Shown: positions 9,846 to 19,679, counted from the first letter of the stretch. The stretch is 64,000 nucleotides of DNA from Aurantimicrobium sp. (GCA_024644865.1 JAHEGZ010000005.1:1-64000), one strand, 5' to 3'. Made by a program: numbers and translations. The notes: a model not told the origin generated them from the sequence alone.

Positions 9846-9862
9846 TAGGCTTGACCCTCGTG
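9846..9862 (+). promoter_or_regulatory. -10 box and leaderless start of ychF
   Basis: TAGGCT (9846-9851) is followed by 8 nt and the GTG at 9860, with no ribosome site between. The spacing is slightly longer than the 6 nt seen elsewhere, so the transcript may carry one or two extra bases. Confidence 0.5.
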
Positions 9863-10933
9863 GCTCTTACTATCGGAATCGTCGGCCTGCCCAATGTTGG
9901 CAAGTCCACTCTCTTCAACGCACTAACCAAGAATCAGGTTCTCGCAGCGAACTACCCGTTCGCCACCATTGAGCCGAACGTCGGTGTCGTCAACTTGCCC
10001 GACCCTCGCCTGCACGCGCTGGCTGAGATTTTCGGAAGCGAGCGCATCCTGCCCGCTCCCGTTTCATTCGTTGACATCGCCGGCATCGTGCGCGGTGCCA
10101 GTGAGGGTGAGGGTCTTGGCAACAAGTTCCTCGCCAACATCCGTGAAGCAGACGCCATTGCACAGGTGGTTCGCGGATTTGCAGACTCTGACGTGGTTCA
10201 CGTCGATGGTGCCGTGAACCCCGCCAGTGACCTTGAAACGATCAACACCGAGCTGATTCTGGCTGACCTGGAGACCCTCGAGAAGGCGATCGTTCGTCTC
10301 GAAAAAGAGGTCAAGGGTAAGAAAGCCGAGCCGATTGCGCTCGAGACTGCCATCGAAGCTCAGAAGATTCTGAACGAGGGCACACTGCTCTCGATGTCGA
10401 AGCTCGACCTCACCCCGATCAAGGAGCTCGGTCTCATGACCGCCAAGCCCTGTATCTTCGTGTTCAACGTTGACGAGGCTGTGCTCACGGATGCGGCCAA
10501 GCGCGCGGAGCTCGAGGCCCTTGTTGCCCCGGCCAAAGCCGTGTTGCTCGACGCCAAGCTCGAGAGCGAACTCATCGACCTCGATGAGGCTGACGCCAAA
10601 GAGTTGCTCGCCTCGACCGGGCAAGAAGAATCGGGGCTCGACCAGCTCGCCCGCATCGGATTCGACACTCTCGGGCTCCAGACTTACCTCACGGCAGGTC
10701 CCAAAGAGGCTCGTGCGTGGACAATCGGCAAGGGCTGGAAGGCCCCGCAGGCAGCCGGCGTGATTCACACCGACTTCGAAAAGGGCTTCATCAAGGCTGA
10801 GGTCATTTCGTTCGACGACTTGGTCGCCACCGGCTCTGTCGCAGAAGCCCGGGCCAAGGGTAAAGCGCGCATGGAAGGCAAGGACTACGTCATGCAAGAC
10901 GGTGACGTGGTCGAGTTCCGCTTCAACGTCTAA
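9860..10933 (+). CDS. ychF: Redox-regulated ATPase YchF (Obg-like)
   Basis: Universally conserved ribosome-associated P-loop NTPase of the Obg/OLA1 branch that prefers ATP over GTP. The 357-aa product has G1 GLPNVGKST at residues 8-16, a G2-region YPFATIEPN, G3-type DIAGIVRGASEGEGLGN, and FVFNVDE where GTPases have NKxD, consistent with ATP use. A central coiled-coil helix pair and the C-terminal TGS domain (LQTYLTAGPKEARAWTI to DGDVVEFRFNV) follow. GTG 9860 gives the family N-terminus MALTIGIVG. A longer TTG start at 9851 is possible but overlaps the -10 box. Confidence 0.97.
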   Translation: MALTIGIVGLPNVGKSTLFNALTKNQVLAANYPFATIEPNVGVVNLPDPRLHALAEIFGSERILPAPVSFVDIAGIVRGASEGEGLGNKFLANIREADAIAQVVRGFADSDVVHVDGAVNPASDLETINTELILADLETLEKAIVRLEKEVKGKKAEPIALETAIEAQKILNEGTLLSMSKLDLTPIKELGLMTAKPCIFVFNVDEAVLTDAAKRAELEALVAPAKAVLLDAKLESELIDLDEADAKELLASTGQEESGLDQLARIGFDTLGLQTYLTAGPKEARAWTIGKGWKAPQAAGVIHTDFEKGFIKAEVISFDDLVATGSVAEARAKGKARMEGKDYVMQDGDVVEFRFNV

Positions 10934-10953
10934 ACAACTCCGGAGGACTCAAC

Positions 10954-11361
10954 ATGGACATCACTCGCCCGCAAACCAATCGAGCGCCTGCAGAAAAGTT
11001 CACCGGTGAGGTGTTTTTTGATGTCTTGTCTGGCGCCGACCAACTCGATTCTCGGCTTCGCGCGTGGCTCGTTAGATTTTCTCCGTGCGCACGAACCGCC
11101 TGGCACACTCACGCACTCGGCCAAACGTTGTACATCAACCAGGGTGTTGGGCGCGTCCAGGAACGAGGTGGCGAGGTTGTCGAAGTTCGTCCCGGAGATG
11201 TGATCTTCACGCCCGCCGGCGTCTGGCACTGGCATGGCGCTGGTCCCGACCACATGATGGAACACATCGCAATGTGGGAGGCACTGCCCGAGCCAGGCAC
11301 GCCCGAAACCACGTGGGGCGAGTACGTCACTGACGAGGAATACGGCTCGCCGAAGAAGTGA
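10954..11361 (+). CDS. Cupin-domain protein
   Basis: A 135-aa single-domain cupin. The beta-barrel metal site is visible as AWHTHALGQTLYINQGVG (motif 1 with two His and a Gln) and PGDVIFTPAGVWHWHGAG (motif 2 with His). It resembles small proteins often labelled carboxymuconolactone- or mandelonitrile-lyase-like cupins, but the reaction cannot be inferred. The ATG at 10954 has GGAGG 8 nt upstream, 20 nt after ychF. Its TGA overlaps the ATG of the next gene by one base, so the pair is coupled. Confidence 0.85.
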   Translation: MDITRPQTNRAPAEKFTGEVFFDVLSGADQLDSRLRAWLVRFSPCARTAWHTHALGQTLYINQGVGRVQERGGEVVEVRPGDVIFTPAGVWHWHGAGPDHMMEHIAMWEALPEPGTPETTWGEYVTDEEYGSPKK

Positions 11362-11807
11362 TGATGGCTGCAAACACTCTCAAGACTTTTCTATGGTTCG
11401 ATACGGATCTCACTGACGTCGTTGCCCACTACGTCGACGTGTTGAGCATGGACGTCCGCGGTAAGTTTCACGATGAAACGGGCAGGTTGTTCACTGCGGA
11501 TGTTTCTATATATGGACATGAACTGATACTGATGAGCGCACCGGGCGGTCCGTCATTCAACGACTCGGTTTCACTGTCATTGAACGTGGATGGTCAGGCC
11601 GAAGTCGATCGCATCTGGGATGCCCTCACCGCCGAAGGAAAGCCGGGTAAGTGCGGTTGGTGCGTCGACAAGTTTGGAGTTTCGTGGCAGGTGTCACCCA
11701 TCCAGATGCGTCAGTGGCTCGAGCATGAAGACCCGGCCATTCGTGCCTACGCGTGGCCCGCGCTCATGTCCATGACGAAGATCGTCATCGACGACCTACA
11801 TCCCTAG
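11361..11807 (+). CDS. VOC/PhnB-like glyoxalase-fold protein
   Basis: A 148-aa protein of the PhnB-like glyoxalase (vicinal oxygen chelate) group often annotated as a 3-demethylubiquinone methyltransferase domain. Supporting motifs are TFLWFDTDLTDVVAHYV at the N-terminus, SAPGGPSFNDSVSLSLNVDG in the middle and KCGWCVDKFGVSWQVSP near the C-terminus, which is the hallmark GxxxDxFGVxWQ block. The ATG at 11361 overlaps the cupin stop (TGATG); a second ATG follows at 11364. The stop overlaps the stop of the convergent glycosyltransferase gene by 3 bp around CTAG. Substrate unknown. Confidence 0.85.
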   Translation: MMAANTLKTFLWFDTDLTDVVAHYVDVLSMDVRGKFHDETGRLFTADVSIYGHELILMSAPGGPSFNDSVSLSLNVDGQAEVDRIWDALTAEGKPGKCGWCVDKFGVSWQVSPIQMRQWLEHEDPAIRAYAWPALMSMTKIVIDDLHP

Positions 11808-13702
11808 TTCGCGGGCTTGCAGTCGTAGAGACCGCTGACACCTAGGGTTGAATCCGTCACGGGTGTGCAGGTTGACGTTACCCACGCGCTGATGGCCGCG
11901 CTGGTTGACTTCGCGAATGCACCGCCGGCCTGTCCGCCCGGGCCACCCTTTCCGCCACTCTTATCGTCGGCTAGCACGAAGCGGAGGTCGCCCTGTGCTA
12001 CGAGTGCCGTGAAGGCATCCAGAGTTGGAGCGGGATCTGAGCCGTCAAAGCCACCGATTGGCATCACGCTCTCACCGGTCGAGGTGATGTAGGGAGCGGC
12101 TGACATGGCGCTAAAGGTTGCGAACAGGTACTTCGCATTGCCACGGTTGGACTGCAGATAGCTGACGAGCGCTGTATTGGCGTTCGCGGAGACCGGGCCG
12201 CCGGGCATTCCGCCGGGTATTCCGCCGGGCATTCCCTGCCCGGGTCCACCCTTTCCGCCGAACCCTCCTGAACTGGGGCCGCCGAATCCGTTGCTGTTGC
12301 CGGCCATCGGGTTTATCGAGCTGGGGTGGTTCATGGCATCGACGGACCACACTGCTGGCGTGAGCACAATAGCCGCACCGGCCAGGAGCCCGACCCACCA
12401 GGTGCGAGTGAGTTTCAGCTCGTCAACGAGCATGACTGCGGCAGCGGCTCCGATTCCAAAAACGAGTTGCACCCATGGCAGCCATGCGAGGTAGCTCGGG
12501 TAAGTCAGACCGATGATGATCGAAGTGGCGACGGCTACACCGATCAAGCTCAGCTGGGCCCACAAGACTTTTTGCTTGAACGCCTGAGCAAACGCACTAC
12601 CAATGAGTGCGGCCATGGGAATCGCCAACGCTGACGTGTAGAACTGGTGCATTCCGGCAACCACCGAAAACATCATGGCGAATGTCAGGAACCACACGCC
12701 AAGCAAAACGGTGATGGCGCGGTTGAACGTGAGAACGAAAAGCACGACGATGGCCAGAATTGCTGTTGGGATCAGCCACGCAATTTGTCCGGCCAGCTGC
12801 TCATTGAACAGACGAAACGCGCTGGGAGAACCCGAGAAGGGAGGCGTGAACGACCGATAAGTGGCGCTCGCAGACTGCGTGCCTGAGAATCGGCCCAGTC
12901 CGTTGTACCCGAACACCATCTCCCACGGGCTGTTCGAGTAGGTGCCACCCACGTAGGGGCGTGATCCAGCGGGAATCAATGACACGACAAAGATCCAGCT
13001 GAGCGAGACCACCAGACTGGCGGCTCCCGCAACGGCCACATCGCGAATGCGCAGAATCCATTTCTTCTGGGCAAAGAGAAGGTAGGCCAGGATGAGTGCC
13101 GGCCAGACGGCCCATGCTTCGAGCATGTACGTCTGGAATGCCAAGCCGATCCATACGCCAGCGAGGACGAGATGACCGAGTGAGTTTTTCTGCAGAGCGC
13201 GAGTTGCTGACCAGAGCACGAGGGCCAAGGTGAGCAGGAAGAACGATTGTGGTTGATTGGAGCGGGCCACGGCCGCAACAATCGGGGTCGCCGCGAAAAT
13301 AGCGCCGGCGAGCAATCCTGCGGTCGGCCCGGCGAGGCGTTTGACCGCAACCGCAATAAGAATCACGGCGGCGACGGTGGCTAGTGCGTTGGGGGCATCC
13401 ACCGACCAGGTCGAGAAGCCGAACGTCTTGACGAACAACGCGGGAACCCAGTACGAGCCCGGAATCTTGTCGAGGGTGACCGTGCCAGCCGGGTCGAGTG
13501 AACCAAAGAAGAAGTTCGACCAGCTCTGACTCATCGACACTGCGATGGCAGCGTAGTACTCCGACCGTTGACCGAGGTTCAGCGCCCACAGGTAGACCAA
13601 TGCTGAAGCAGTGGCCAGAATGACCAGGCCGGTGTGCCAGGGTGCCCAGCGAAAACGACGTGTGGCGGGAACGGCCGTGGGAGTAGTTGCAACAGAATTC
13701 AT
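11804..13702 (-). CDS. GT39-type membrane glycosyltransferase (ArnT/PMT-like)
   Basis: A 632-aa polytopic protein of the ArnT/PMT (GT39) superfamily, which transfers a sugar from a polyprenyl-phosphate donor outside the membrane. Features are the first helix (GLVILATASALVYLWAL), the acidic loop position after it (YYAAIAVSMSQSWSNFFF), DKIPGSYWVPALFVKTFG in the first long loop, then about a dozen helices. A Gly/Met/Pro-rich linker (12183-12300, FGGKGGPGQGMPGGIPGG and onward) precedes a soluble C-terminal domain ending in STCTPVTDSTLG. Acceptor and sugar are unknown. ATG 13702 has TAGGTT 6 nt upstream (leaderless). It converges on the VOC gene. Confidence 0.9.
   Translation of the reverse strand: MNSVATTPTAVPATRRFRWAPWHTGLVILATASALVYLWALNLGQRSEYYAAIAVSMSQSWSNFFFGSLDPAGTVTLDKIPGSYWVPALFVKTFGFSTWSVDAPNALATVAAVILIAVAVKRLAGPTAGLLAGAIFAATPIVAAVARSNQPQSFFLLTLALVLWSATRALQKNSLGHLVLAGVWIGLAFQTYMLEAWAVWPALILAYLLFAQKKWILRIRDVAVAGAASLVVSLSWIFVVSLIPAGSRPYVGGTYSNSPWEMVFGYNGLGRFSGTQSASATYRSFTPPFSGSPSAFRLFNEQLAGQIAWLIPTAILAIVVLFVLTFNRAITVLLGVWFLTFAMMFSVVAGMHQFYTSALAIPMAALIGSAFAQAFKQKVLWAQLSLIGVAVATSIIIGLTYPSYLAWLPWVQLVFGIGAAAAVMLVDELKLTRTWWVGLLAGAAIVLTPAVWSVDAMNHPSSINPMAGNSNGFGGPSSGGFGGKGGPGQGMPGGIPGGMPGGPVSANANTALVSYLQSNRGNAKYLFATFSAMSAAPYITSTGESVMPIGGFDGSDPAPTLDAFTALVAQGDLRFVLADDKSGGKGGPGGQAGGAFAKSTSAAISAWVTSTCTPVTDSTLGVSGLYDCKPAN
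12183..12260 (-). repeat. Gly-Met-Pro coding repeat in the GT39 gene
   Basis: Within the glycosyltransferase gene, short CCGGGCATTCCG-type units repeat and encode GMPGGIPGGMPGG. The tract is in frame and part of a low-complexity linker. It may vary in length between strains. Confidence 0.6.
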
Positions 13703-13714
13703 GCAGACAACCTA
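13700..13714 (-). promoter_or_regulatory. -10 box and leaderless start of the GT39 gene
   Basis: On the minus strand TAGGTT (13709-13714) lies 6 nt before the ATG at 13700-13702. No ribosome site is present. Confidence 0.55.
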
Positions 13715-13766
13715 GGAATGAAACCTATGCACAGCCTATGAGCGGCTTACCGGTTTCCTAAGAGGG

Positions 13767-14138
13767 CTAGAAGATGAGTGCCACGAACAAGGCGATGAAG
13801 ATCACAGTAAAAACTGCCGGAGTAACCCACTTGATGACGTTGAACCACGGAGCCAGATAAACGGCGCTAGCGGATGCGCGCCCGGTGCCTGTGAGCTCAG
13901 CAAGTTCCTCGGCGATGGATATCGCATCGTTAGCCGAGGTGAACTGTGCGAGCGCGCCCAGGATGCCCGAGGCCAGCAGAATCCCCAGCGCGGCGATACG
14001 CACGGCGATGTTGGCGTGATCGAGGCCGACGCCTAGGAGAGCAACGGTGGCAATGAGCAAGAAGGTCGGCGCAATCTGCGAAACAATGATGTGCAGTCGT
14101 GCCTTGTTCCACAGTTCGAGCAGTTCGCGTTCAGTCAT
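13767..14138 (-). CDS. Small membrane protein of unknown function
   Basis: A 123-aa protein with a charged N-terminus (MTERELLELWNKARLH) and about four hydrophobic helices: residues 17-37, 43-65, a gap carrying NDAISIAEELAELTG, and 93-123 ending FIALFVALIF. No family is recognised. On the minus strand the ATG at 14136-14138 is preceded by TAAGCT at exactly 6 nt, so it is probably leaderless. It sits between the AKR gene upstream and the GT39 gene downstream on the same strand. Confidence 0.8.
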   Translation of the reverse strand: MTERELLELWNKARLHIIVSQIAPTFLLIATVALLGVGLDHANIAVRIAALGILLASGILGALAQFTSANDAISIAEELAELTGTGRASASAVYLAPWFNVIKWVTPAVFTVIFIALFVALIF

Positions 14139-14150
14139 ACGACTAGCTTA
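14136..14150 (-). promoter_or_regulatory. -10 box and leaderless start of the 123-aa membrane protein
   Basis: Minus-strand TAAGCT (14145-14150) is followed by 6 nt and ATG (14136-14138). It gives this gene its own start site downstream of the aldo/keto reductase gene. Confidence 0.55.
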
Positions 14151-14174
14151 GAAGTCATCGCTTGCGCGAGCTGG

Positions 14175-15146
<972 letters not shown>

Positions 15147-15171
15147 ATGCTCATTCAACCAGCAGAGCCAA

Positions 15172-15177
15172 TAGACT
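15172..15177 (+). promoter_or_regulatory. Candidate -10 box for the LPXTG/DUF1566 gene
   Basis: TAGACT lies 43 nt upstream of the ATG at 15221, leaving a short 5' leader that contains AAGGGC as a weak ribosome site. Confidence 0.35.
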
Positions 15178-15220
15178 CGTGCCCAGACGACACCCACACT
15201 GCGTAAGAAAAGGGCGACCC

Positions 15221-16123
15221 ATGAAGAAAATCATTTCTGGTGCTGTGGGCTTGGCCCTGGCCGCTGCGAGCTTGTCACTGCTGGCTGTATCGCCCGCAAC
15301 GGCGGCGCCTACTCCCTGTGCAGACGGAGGTGCCTGTGCTGTTGGAGACACCGGCCCCGGGGGTGGAACCGTTTTCTACGCGTCGGCAACCACGTTCCCC
15401 TGTGGTGCGACCCTGGCGCAAACGTGCAACTATCTCGAGGCCGCAGGCTCTGAGTGGGTCGACACGGCTTCGCTGTTCCCATGGTCGCCCAGCGACCCCG
15501 GGTTGAATGTTGCAGCCCTCGACGACACCGTGCACCTCAGTGACGCAGGTAATGCGATTGGCGCCGGATTGCAGGCTTCGAACCTGATCGTTGCTGACTA
15601 TGGCCAGGGAACAACCTACGCGGCGGGGGCTGCTCGCGCCTTTGTGAACACGTCGGGAACACCCCAGAGCGACTGGTACCTCCCGACGGCGCTCGAGCTG
15701 ATGCAGCTGTGCAAGTACGCCAACTCGCAGGCGCAGGTTGCAGATGCAGACGCCTGCCAGCCAGGAACCTACCGCCTCGGTTTTAGCCCGGCAAACCAGA
15801 ACGCGGTCTACTGGAGTTCTTCGGAGCAAAACACCGGTTCTGCCTGGTTTGAGTACTTTGACATCGGCGGCATAGATGTGACCGCCAAGGCTGGTGGACT
15901 TGGTCAAAACCGCGTTCGACCGATTCGTGCCGGCCTCGGCGTCGCGTCGACAATTGATGACCCTGCCGCTGCGTCGGGCTCCGGCACCGATGCAGGTGCT
16001 TTGCCCAACACTGGACACGACGCTGATGTCTCGGGACTGTGGGGAACCGGTGCCTTAACTTTGGTCATCGCAGGAACTCTTATTTTGCGTACCGCCCGTC
16101 GACGGGCACTCGCACGTTCGTAG
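15221..16123 (+). CDS. Secreted DUF1566 (Lcl-like) protein with LPXTG-type anchor
   Basis: A 300-aa exported protein. Residues 1-30 are a signal peptide (MKKIISGAVGLALAAASLSL with cleavage near TAAPTP). The body shows the DUF1566/Lcl repeat logic: VGDTGPGGGTVFY, CNYLEAAGSEW, SDWYLPTALELMQLC, YWSSSEQN and NRVRPIRAG. The C-terminus has a sortase sorting signal: LPNTGHDAD, a hydrophobic helix (WGTGALTLVIAGTLIL) and a basic tail. It should be cell-wall anchored; ligand unknown. The ATG at 15221 is preceded by a weak AAGGGC. No sortase gene lies in the window. Confidence 0.88.
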   Translation: MKKIISGAVGLALAAASLSLLAVSPATAAPTPCADGGACAVGDTGPGGGTVFYASATTFPCGATLAQTCNYLEAAGSEWVDTASLFPWSPSDPGLNVAALDDTVHLSDAGNAIGAGLQASNLIVADYGQGTTYAAGAARAFVNTSGTPQSDWYLPTALELMQLCKYANSQAQVADADACQPGTYRLGFSPANQNAVYWSSSEQNTGSAWFEYFDIGGIDVTAKAGGLGQNRVRPIRAGLGVASTIDDPAAASGSGTDAGALPNTGHDADVSGLWGTGALTLVIAGTLILRTARRRALARS

Positions 16124-16130
16124 GGCAATA

Positions 16131-16481
16131 ATGAGTTCCGCCGAAGTCGACGCCTACATCGCCGCCCAGACCGAGGCGCAGCGGGCGATGCTTGAGCAAA
16201 CACGCCGGCAGATTTTGGGGCTGTACCCCAATGCTCAGCAGGTCATCTCCTACGCAATGCCAGCTTTCAAAGTCGACGGCTTCATAGTCGCCTTCATTGC
16301 AGCGACAAAAAAGGGGATTTCTTACTACCCTCACTCGGGCTCCGTTTTAGACCTTGCCGGTGATTTGGTGGCCGGGTACAGCAGAACCAAGGCGGCATTG
16401 CACGTGCCTCAGGGGGAGCTTCTTCCTACTGAACTGATCGAACGACTTATCGAGCTCAAGCTTTCGCTCGTGCGGCAATAG
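16131..16481 (+). CDS. DUF1801 domain protein
   Basis: A 116-aa cytosolic protein of the DUF1801 (YdhG-like) family. It shows VDAYIAAQTEAQRAMLEQTRRQI, VISYAMPAFKVDG and YYPHSGSVLD, with the C-terminal LPTELIERLIELKL. The family fold is known but no reaction has been established to my knowledge. It starts 7 nt after the LPXTG gene and its stop TAG forms the first three bases of the -10 box of the next gene. Confidence 0.85.
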   Translation: MSSAEVDAYIAAQTEAQRAMLEQTRRQILGLYPNAQQVISYAMPAFKVDGFIVAFIAATKKGISYYPHSGSVLDLAGDLVAGYSRTKAALHVPQGELLPTELIERLIELKLSLVRQ

Positions 16482-16493
16482 GCTGAACCCGTG
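16479..16493 (+). promoter_or_regulatory. -10 box overlapping the DUF1801 stop; leaderless start of the next gene
   Basis: TAGGCT (16479-16484) starts with the DUF1801 stop codon and is followed by 6 nt and the GTG at 16491. Confidence 0.6.
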
Positions 16494-17207
16494 GCAACCG
16501 CATCCAAGAAGCCTCGCGAAGGGCATATTCCCGAGCGAATGAGCCGTCGTGCCGCCAATCGATGGCCGGCCTTCATCGCCATCGTGATCATGCTCGTCAT
16601 TTATGCGGTCACTCCTCAAAACATGGTGCCCCGTGCCGTGATGATTGTCATCGCCAGCCTCATCTTCATCGCCATCCTGGTCATCAATCCGACGACATCG
16701 GGTGCACGTTCGACAGTCTCACGCTGGCTTGCGGTCATCCTTGCCCTCTTGCTGATGGTCTCCAACCTCGTTGACGTGGTGTTCATCGTGCGTGACCTGA
16801 TTGCCGGCAAGGGTCTTGGCCCCGTGATTCTGCTTGAGGCTTTTGAAGTTTGGGTGGCCAACGTCATCGCGTTTAGCATTGTGTACTGGGAAATCGACCG
16901 CGGAGGTCCCATTGGTCGAGCCACTCTGATGCGCTCGCAGTTACCCACCGCAGACTTCAAGTTCCCACAGGATGACGAGCGCGCCGCATCGATTGAGGTC
17001 AGCAAAGACTCCTCAACGAGCAGGGCAAACTGGCGCCCGGGATACATCGATTACCTTTACATGGCACTGACGAACATGATGGCATTCACGCCGAATGACG
17101 TTGTCCCCCTGACTGCTCGCGCCAAGATTTTCATGGGAATTCAGGGGCTGAGCGGATTTGTGATTCTGGCCCTGGTTATCGGGCGCTCCGTCAACATCCT
17201 CGCCTAG
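16491..17207 (+). CDS. DUF1345-like membrane protein
   Basis: A 238-aa polytopic protein. After a basic N-terminus (SKKPREGHIPERMSRRAANR) there are about six hydrophobic segments, with the DUF1345-like block YIDYLYMALTNMMAFTPNDV followed by PLTARAKIFMGIQG. That conserved loop resembles K+-channel-like DUF1345 proteins, but no function is established. The GTG at 16491 is leaderless, with TAGGCT 6 nt upstream. It is followed by a small membrane protein gene on the same strand. Confidence 0.82.
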   Translation: MATASKKPREGHIPERMSRRAANRWPAFIAIVIMLVIYAVTPQNMVPRAVMIVIASLIFIAILVINPTTSGARSTVSRWLAVILALLLMVSNLVDVVFIVRDLIAGKGLGPVILLEAFEVWVANVIAFSIVYWEIDRGGPIGRATLMRSQLPTADFKFPQDDERAASIEVSKDSSTSRANWRPGYIDYLYMALTNMMAFTPNDVVPLTARAKIFMGIQGLSGFVILALVIGRSVNILA

Positions 17208-17257
17208 TTGTTTTCCGGCGGATAACATCGTCCCGTACAACAAATTCAGGAGTCATC

Positions 17258-17464
17258 ATGCTTTCGCTCATCTCATCCACCGCTGGTCGCTGGATTCAAA
17301 TTGTCGTCGGCCTCATTGTTCTCATCGGCGGATTCTGCTGGGGTCCCTGGGGCTTCATAGCGAGTGTGATTGGCGTTGTGCTCATCGGCACCGGTGCCTC
17401 AGACACCAACCTGCTGGCTGGCTGGTTTGGTCGCGGTTACAACGGATCTGACATTCGGCGCTAA
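17258..17464 (+). CDS. Small two-helix membrane protein (DUF2892-like)
   Basis: A 68-aa protein with two hydrophobic helices: IQIVVGLIVLIGGFCWG and FIASVIGVVLIGTGAS. It ends in a polar tail after LLAGWFGRGYN. The spacing resembles DUF2892/YgaP-type two-helix proteins, which is a weak family guess. The ATG at 17258 has CAGGAG 5 nt upstream. It converges on the MMPL gene with abutting stops (17464/17465). Confidence 0.7.
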   Translation: MLSLISSTAGRWIQIVVGLIVLIGGFCWGPWGFIASVIGVVLIGTGASDTNLLAGWFGRGYNGSDIRR

Positions 17465-19618
17465 CTAGTGGTCGAGCCCGACCTTGGAGAAGACCCACTT
17501 CATCCATTTCGGCGCCCACCAGTTGGCAGAACCGAACAGTTTCATCAGCGCAGGCACCAAGAGCGCGCGCACGACCGTCGCGTCAAGCAAAATCGCAAAC
17601 GCAAGCCCAAGTCCCAACATCTTGATGCTGGTTACGCCAGAGGTGACGAACGGCAAGAAGTTCACCGCAAGAATCAGTGCAGCGGCGGTGATGATGCGAC
17701 CGCTTCGCTGCAGGCCAAGTGCCACTGACTCTTCGGTGCTCAAGCCCTGATCGTGCAGCTCTTTGATTCGGCTGAGCAAGAACAGCTCGTAGTCCATCGA
17801 CAGTCCGAATGCGACGACGGCAATCAGGATGAAGTTCGATGCGTCGATCGACCCGGTCAGTTGGAAGTCACCGAAGAGCCACATCAGGTTTCCGTCCAGG
17901 AAGATCCAACACAGGAATCCGAGTGTCGCTCCCAACGTGATGAGGTTGAGCAAGAAGGCCTTGATCGGCAACAGAATGCTGCCGGTAAACAAGAACAACA
18001 AAATCAGCGTCGACGCGAAGACCCACAGCAAGAGCCACGGGAGCATTCGCGTAATGCCGTTCATCGAATCGGTGTAATCGGCTGCAATGCCACCGACCTG
18101 CACCTCGAATGATGTTTGGATTCCTCGGATGGCGTTGGTCAGATCCATGCCCGCGGTGCTGCGCGCCTCAACGTTGTCAATCGCGACGATGCGTTGGGCG
18201 TTCCCCTTGACGTAATCGGCGAAGGCGGGAGCGAAACGTGTGTCAGTTGCACCCTTGACGGTGATGCCGAGTTGGCTCTGAACTCGAACGATGTGTTTGG
18301 TCTCGCTGAGTGTTTCGACATAAGCAGCGACCTGCTTCTCGCTCCCACCGGTCACGATGATTTCGATGGGTTTACCCTCTTGGCCATCGAAACGAGTTCG
18401 CACGATTTCACTGGCGACCGCAATGGGGGCATCCTTGGCGAGGATGCGCTCGTCAACCAGGCCGAACTTGACGTTTGAGCCGAGTGCAACCAGACCGCCG
18501 AGAGCTACGAGCGTGATGATGAGCACGGGAATTGCCCGGCGCATGACGAAGCGCGAAATGCTCGCCCACATGCCTGTGTCTTTGGGAGTCAGGTCGCCGC
18601 GGAGTACGCGCAACTTGTTTACTCGGTCACCCAAGAGAGCAAGTGTTGCCGGGAGTGCGATGAGTGCGCCCAGAACGGCAACGAAAACCACAGCAACGCC
18701 CGCGTACGCGAAGGAGCGCAAGAAATACTGCGGGAATATGACCATCGACGCAATCACCACGGCAACGGTGAGACCAGAGAACAGCACAGTTCGACCGGCG
18801 GTTTCAACAGTTTTGGTCACGGCCTCCTTGACGGCAAGACCTCGGGCGCGCTCCTCTCTAAAGCGGTTCACCATGAGCAGGGCGTAGTCGATGCCGAGGC
18901 CCAGACCCATCGCGGTCACGAGATTGAGCGCAAAGATGGAGACATCGGTGAACTGGGTCGCTACCCAGATGAAGAAGAACCCGCCGAGCATGCCGAGGCC
19001 GCCCACCATGAGAGGCAATCCCGCCGCGACCAGAGAGCCAAAGACAAAGAGCAACAGAATGATGCTCAGCGGGATGGCGATGCTTTCGGCCAAACCGATG
19101 TCTTTGGTGATTGTGCCGTTCAGAGCGTTGGCCATCGCAGAAATGCCGGTGTAGTACACCTTAATTCCGTCGCGTTCGGCGCCCAAAGTGTTTTCGAGCA
19201 GGGTGGTTTCGGCCGAAACCTTGACGTCCTTGTCGTAGCTCACAAAGAAGTAGGCGGCTTTCGAATCGGTGCTCTTGAGCGAGGCGGGTTCCCCCAGGCT
19301 GAAGTAGCTGGTCACCGATGCAACACCGGGAATGTCTTCGATCGTATTTGTCAGGGCTCTCGCCTGAGCTCGGCTCGTCGCGGACTGAACATCCTGCGGG
19401 AAGTCGCCCACGATCACCATCTCAGGGTTCTTCACCCCAAACGTGTCGTGAAGTTCATTAAAGACGGCGGTCGACTCGCTCTTCGGATCGTTGTATCCCG
19501 CTGCTTGCAGATTTCCGAAAGCCTGCATTCCCCAGATGGCAGAGAACCCGACCAGCCCGAGGAAAACCAAGAGCGAGACAAGGGGGCGACCGACAACAAC
19601 GCGGGCAATAAATTTCAC
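17465..19618 (-). CDS. MMPL-family RND transporter
   Basis: A 717-aa RND-type exporter of the MMPL family, found in the actinobacterial membrane for lipid or drug export. It shows the two-fold MMPL layout: helix 1 (PLVSLLVFLGLVGFSAIWG), an extracellular domain (residues 35-170), helices with MGLGLGIDYALLMVNRFREE (the SSD-like segment with the proton-relay Asp), a second extracellular domain and a second SSD block AFGLSMDYELFLLSRIKE. The start is GTG at 19616-19618, with GGAG upstream. No cargo gene lies nearby, so the substrate is unknown. It follows the MATE gene on the same strand. Confidence 0.92.
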   Translation of the reverse strand: MKFIARVVVGRPLVSLLVFLGLVGFSAIWGMQAFGNLQAAGYNDPKSESTAVFNELHDTFGVKNPEMVIVGDFPQDVQSATSRAQARALTNTIEDIPGVASVTSYFSLGEPASLKSTDSKAAYFFVSYDKDVKVSAETTLLENTLGAERDGIKVYYTGISAMANALNGTITKDIGLAESIAIPLSIILLLFVFGSLVAAGLPLMVGGLGMLGGFFFIWVATQFTDVSIFALNLVTAMGLGLGIDYALLMVNRFREERARGLAVKEAVTKTVETAGRTVLFSGLTVAVVIASMVIFPQYFLRSFAYAGVAVVFVAVLGALIALPATLALLGDRVNKLRVLRGDLTPKDTGMWASISRFVMRRAIPVLIITLVALGGLVALGSNVKFGLVDERILAKDAPIAVASEIVRTRFDGQEGKPIEIIVTGGSEKQVAAYVETLSETKHIVRVQSQLGITVKGATDTRFAPAFADYVKGNAQRIVAIDNVEARSTAGMDLTNAIRGIQTSFEVQVGGIAADYTDSMNGITRMLPWLLLWVFASTLILLFLFTGSILLPIKAFLLNLITLGATLGFLCWIFLDGNLMWLFGDFQLTGSIDASNFILIAVVAFGLSMDYELFLLSRIKELHDQGLSTEESVALGLQRSGRIITAAALILAVNFLPFVTSGVTSIKMLGLGLAFAILLDATVVRALLVPALMKLFGSANWWAPKWMKWVFSKVGLDH

Positions 19619-19679
19619 ACGAGCTCCAAAGAAGGGGTTATTCGATGCTAAGCGCTGAGGAATGGCTCGCTTGACCGAC

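Noticed and set aside
10064-10897. 277-aa minus-strand open frame opposite ychF
   Set aside because: Antisense shadow of ychF; no domain.
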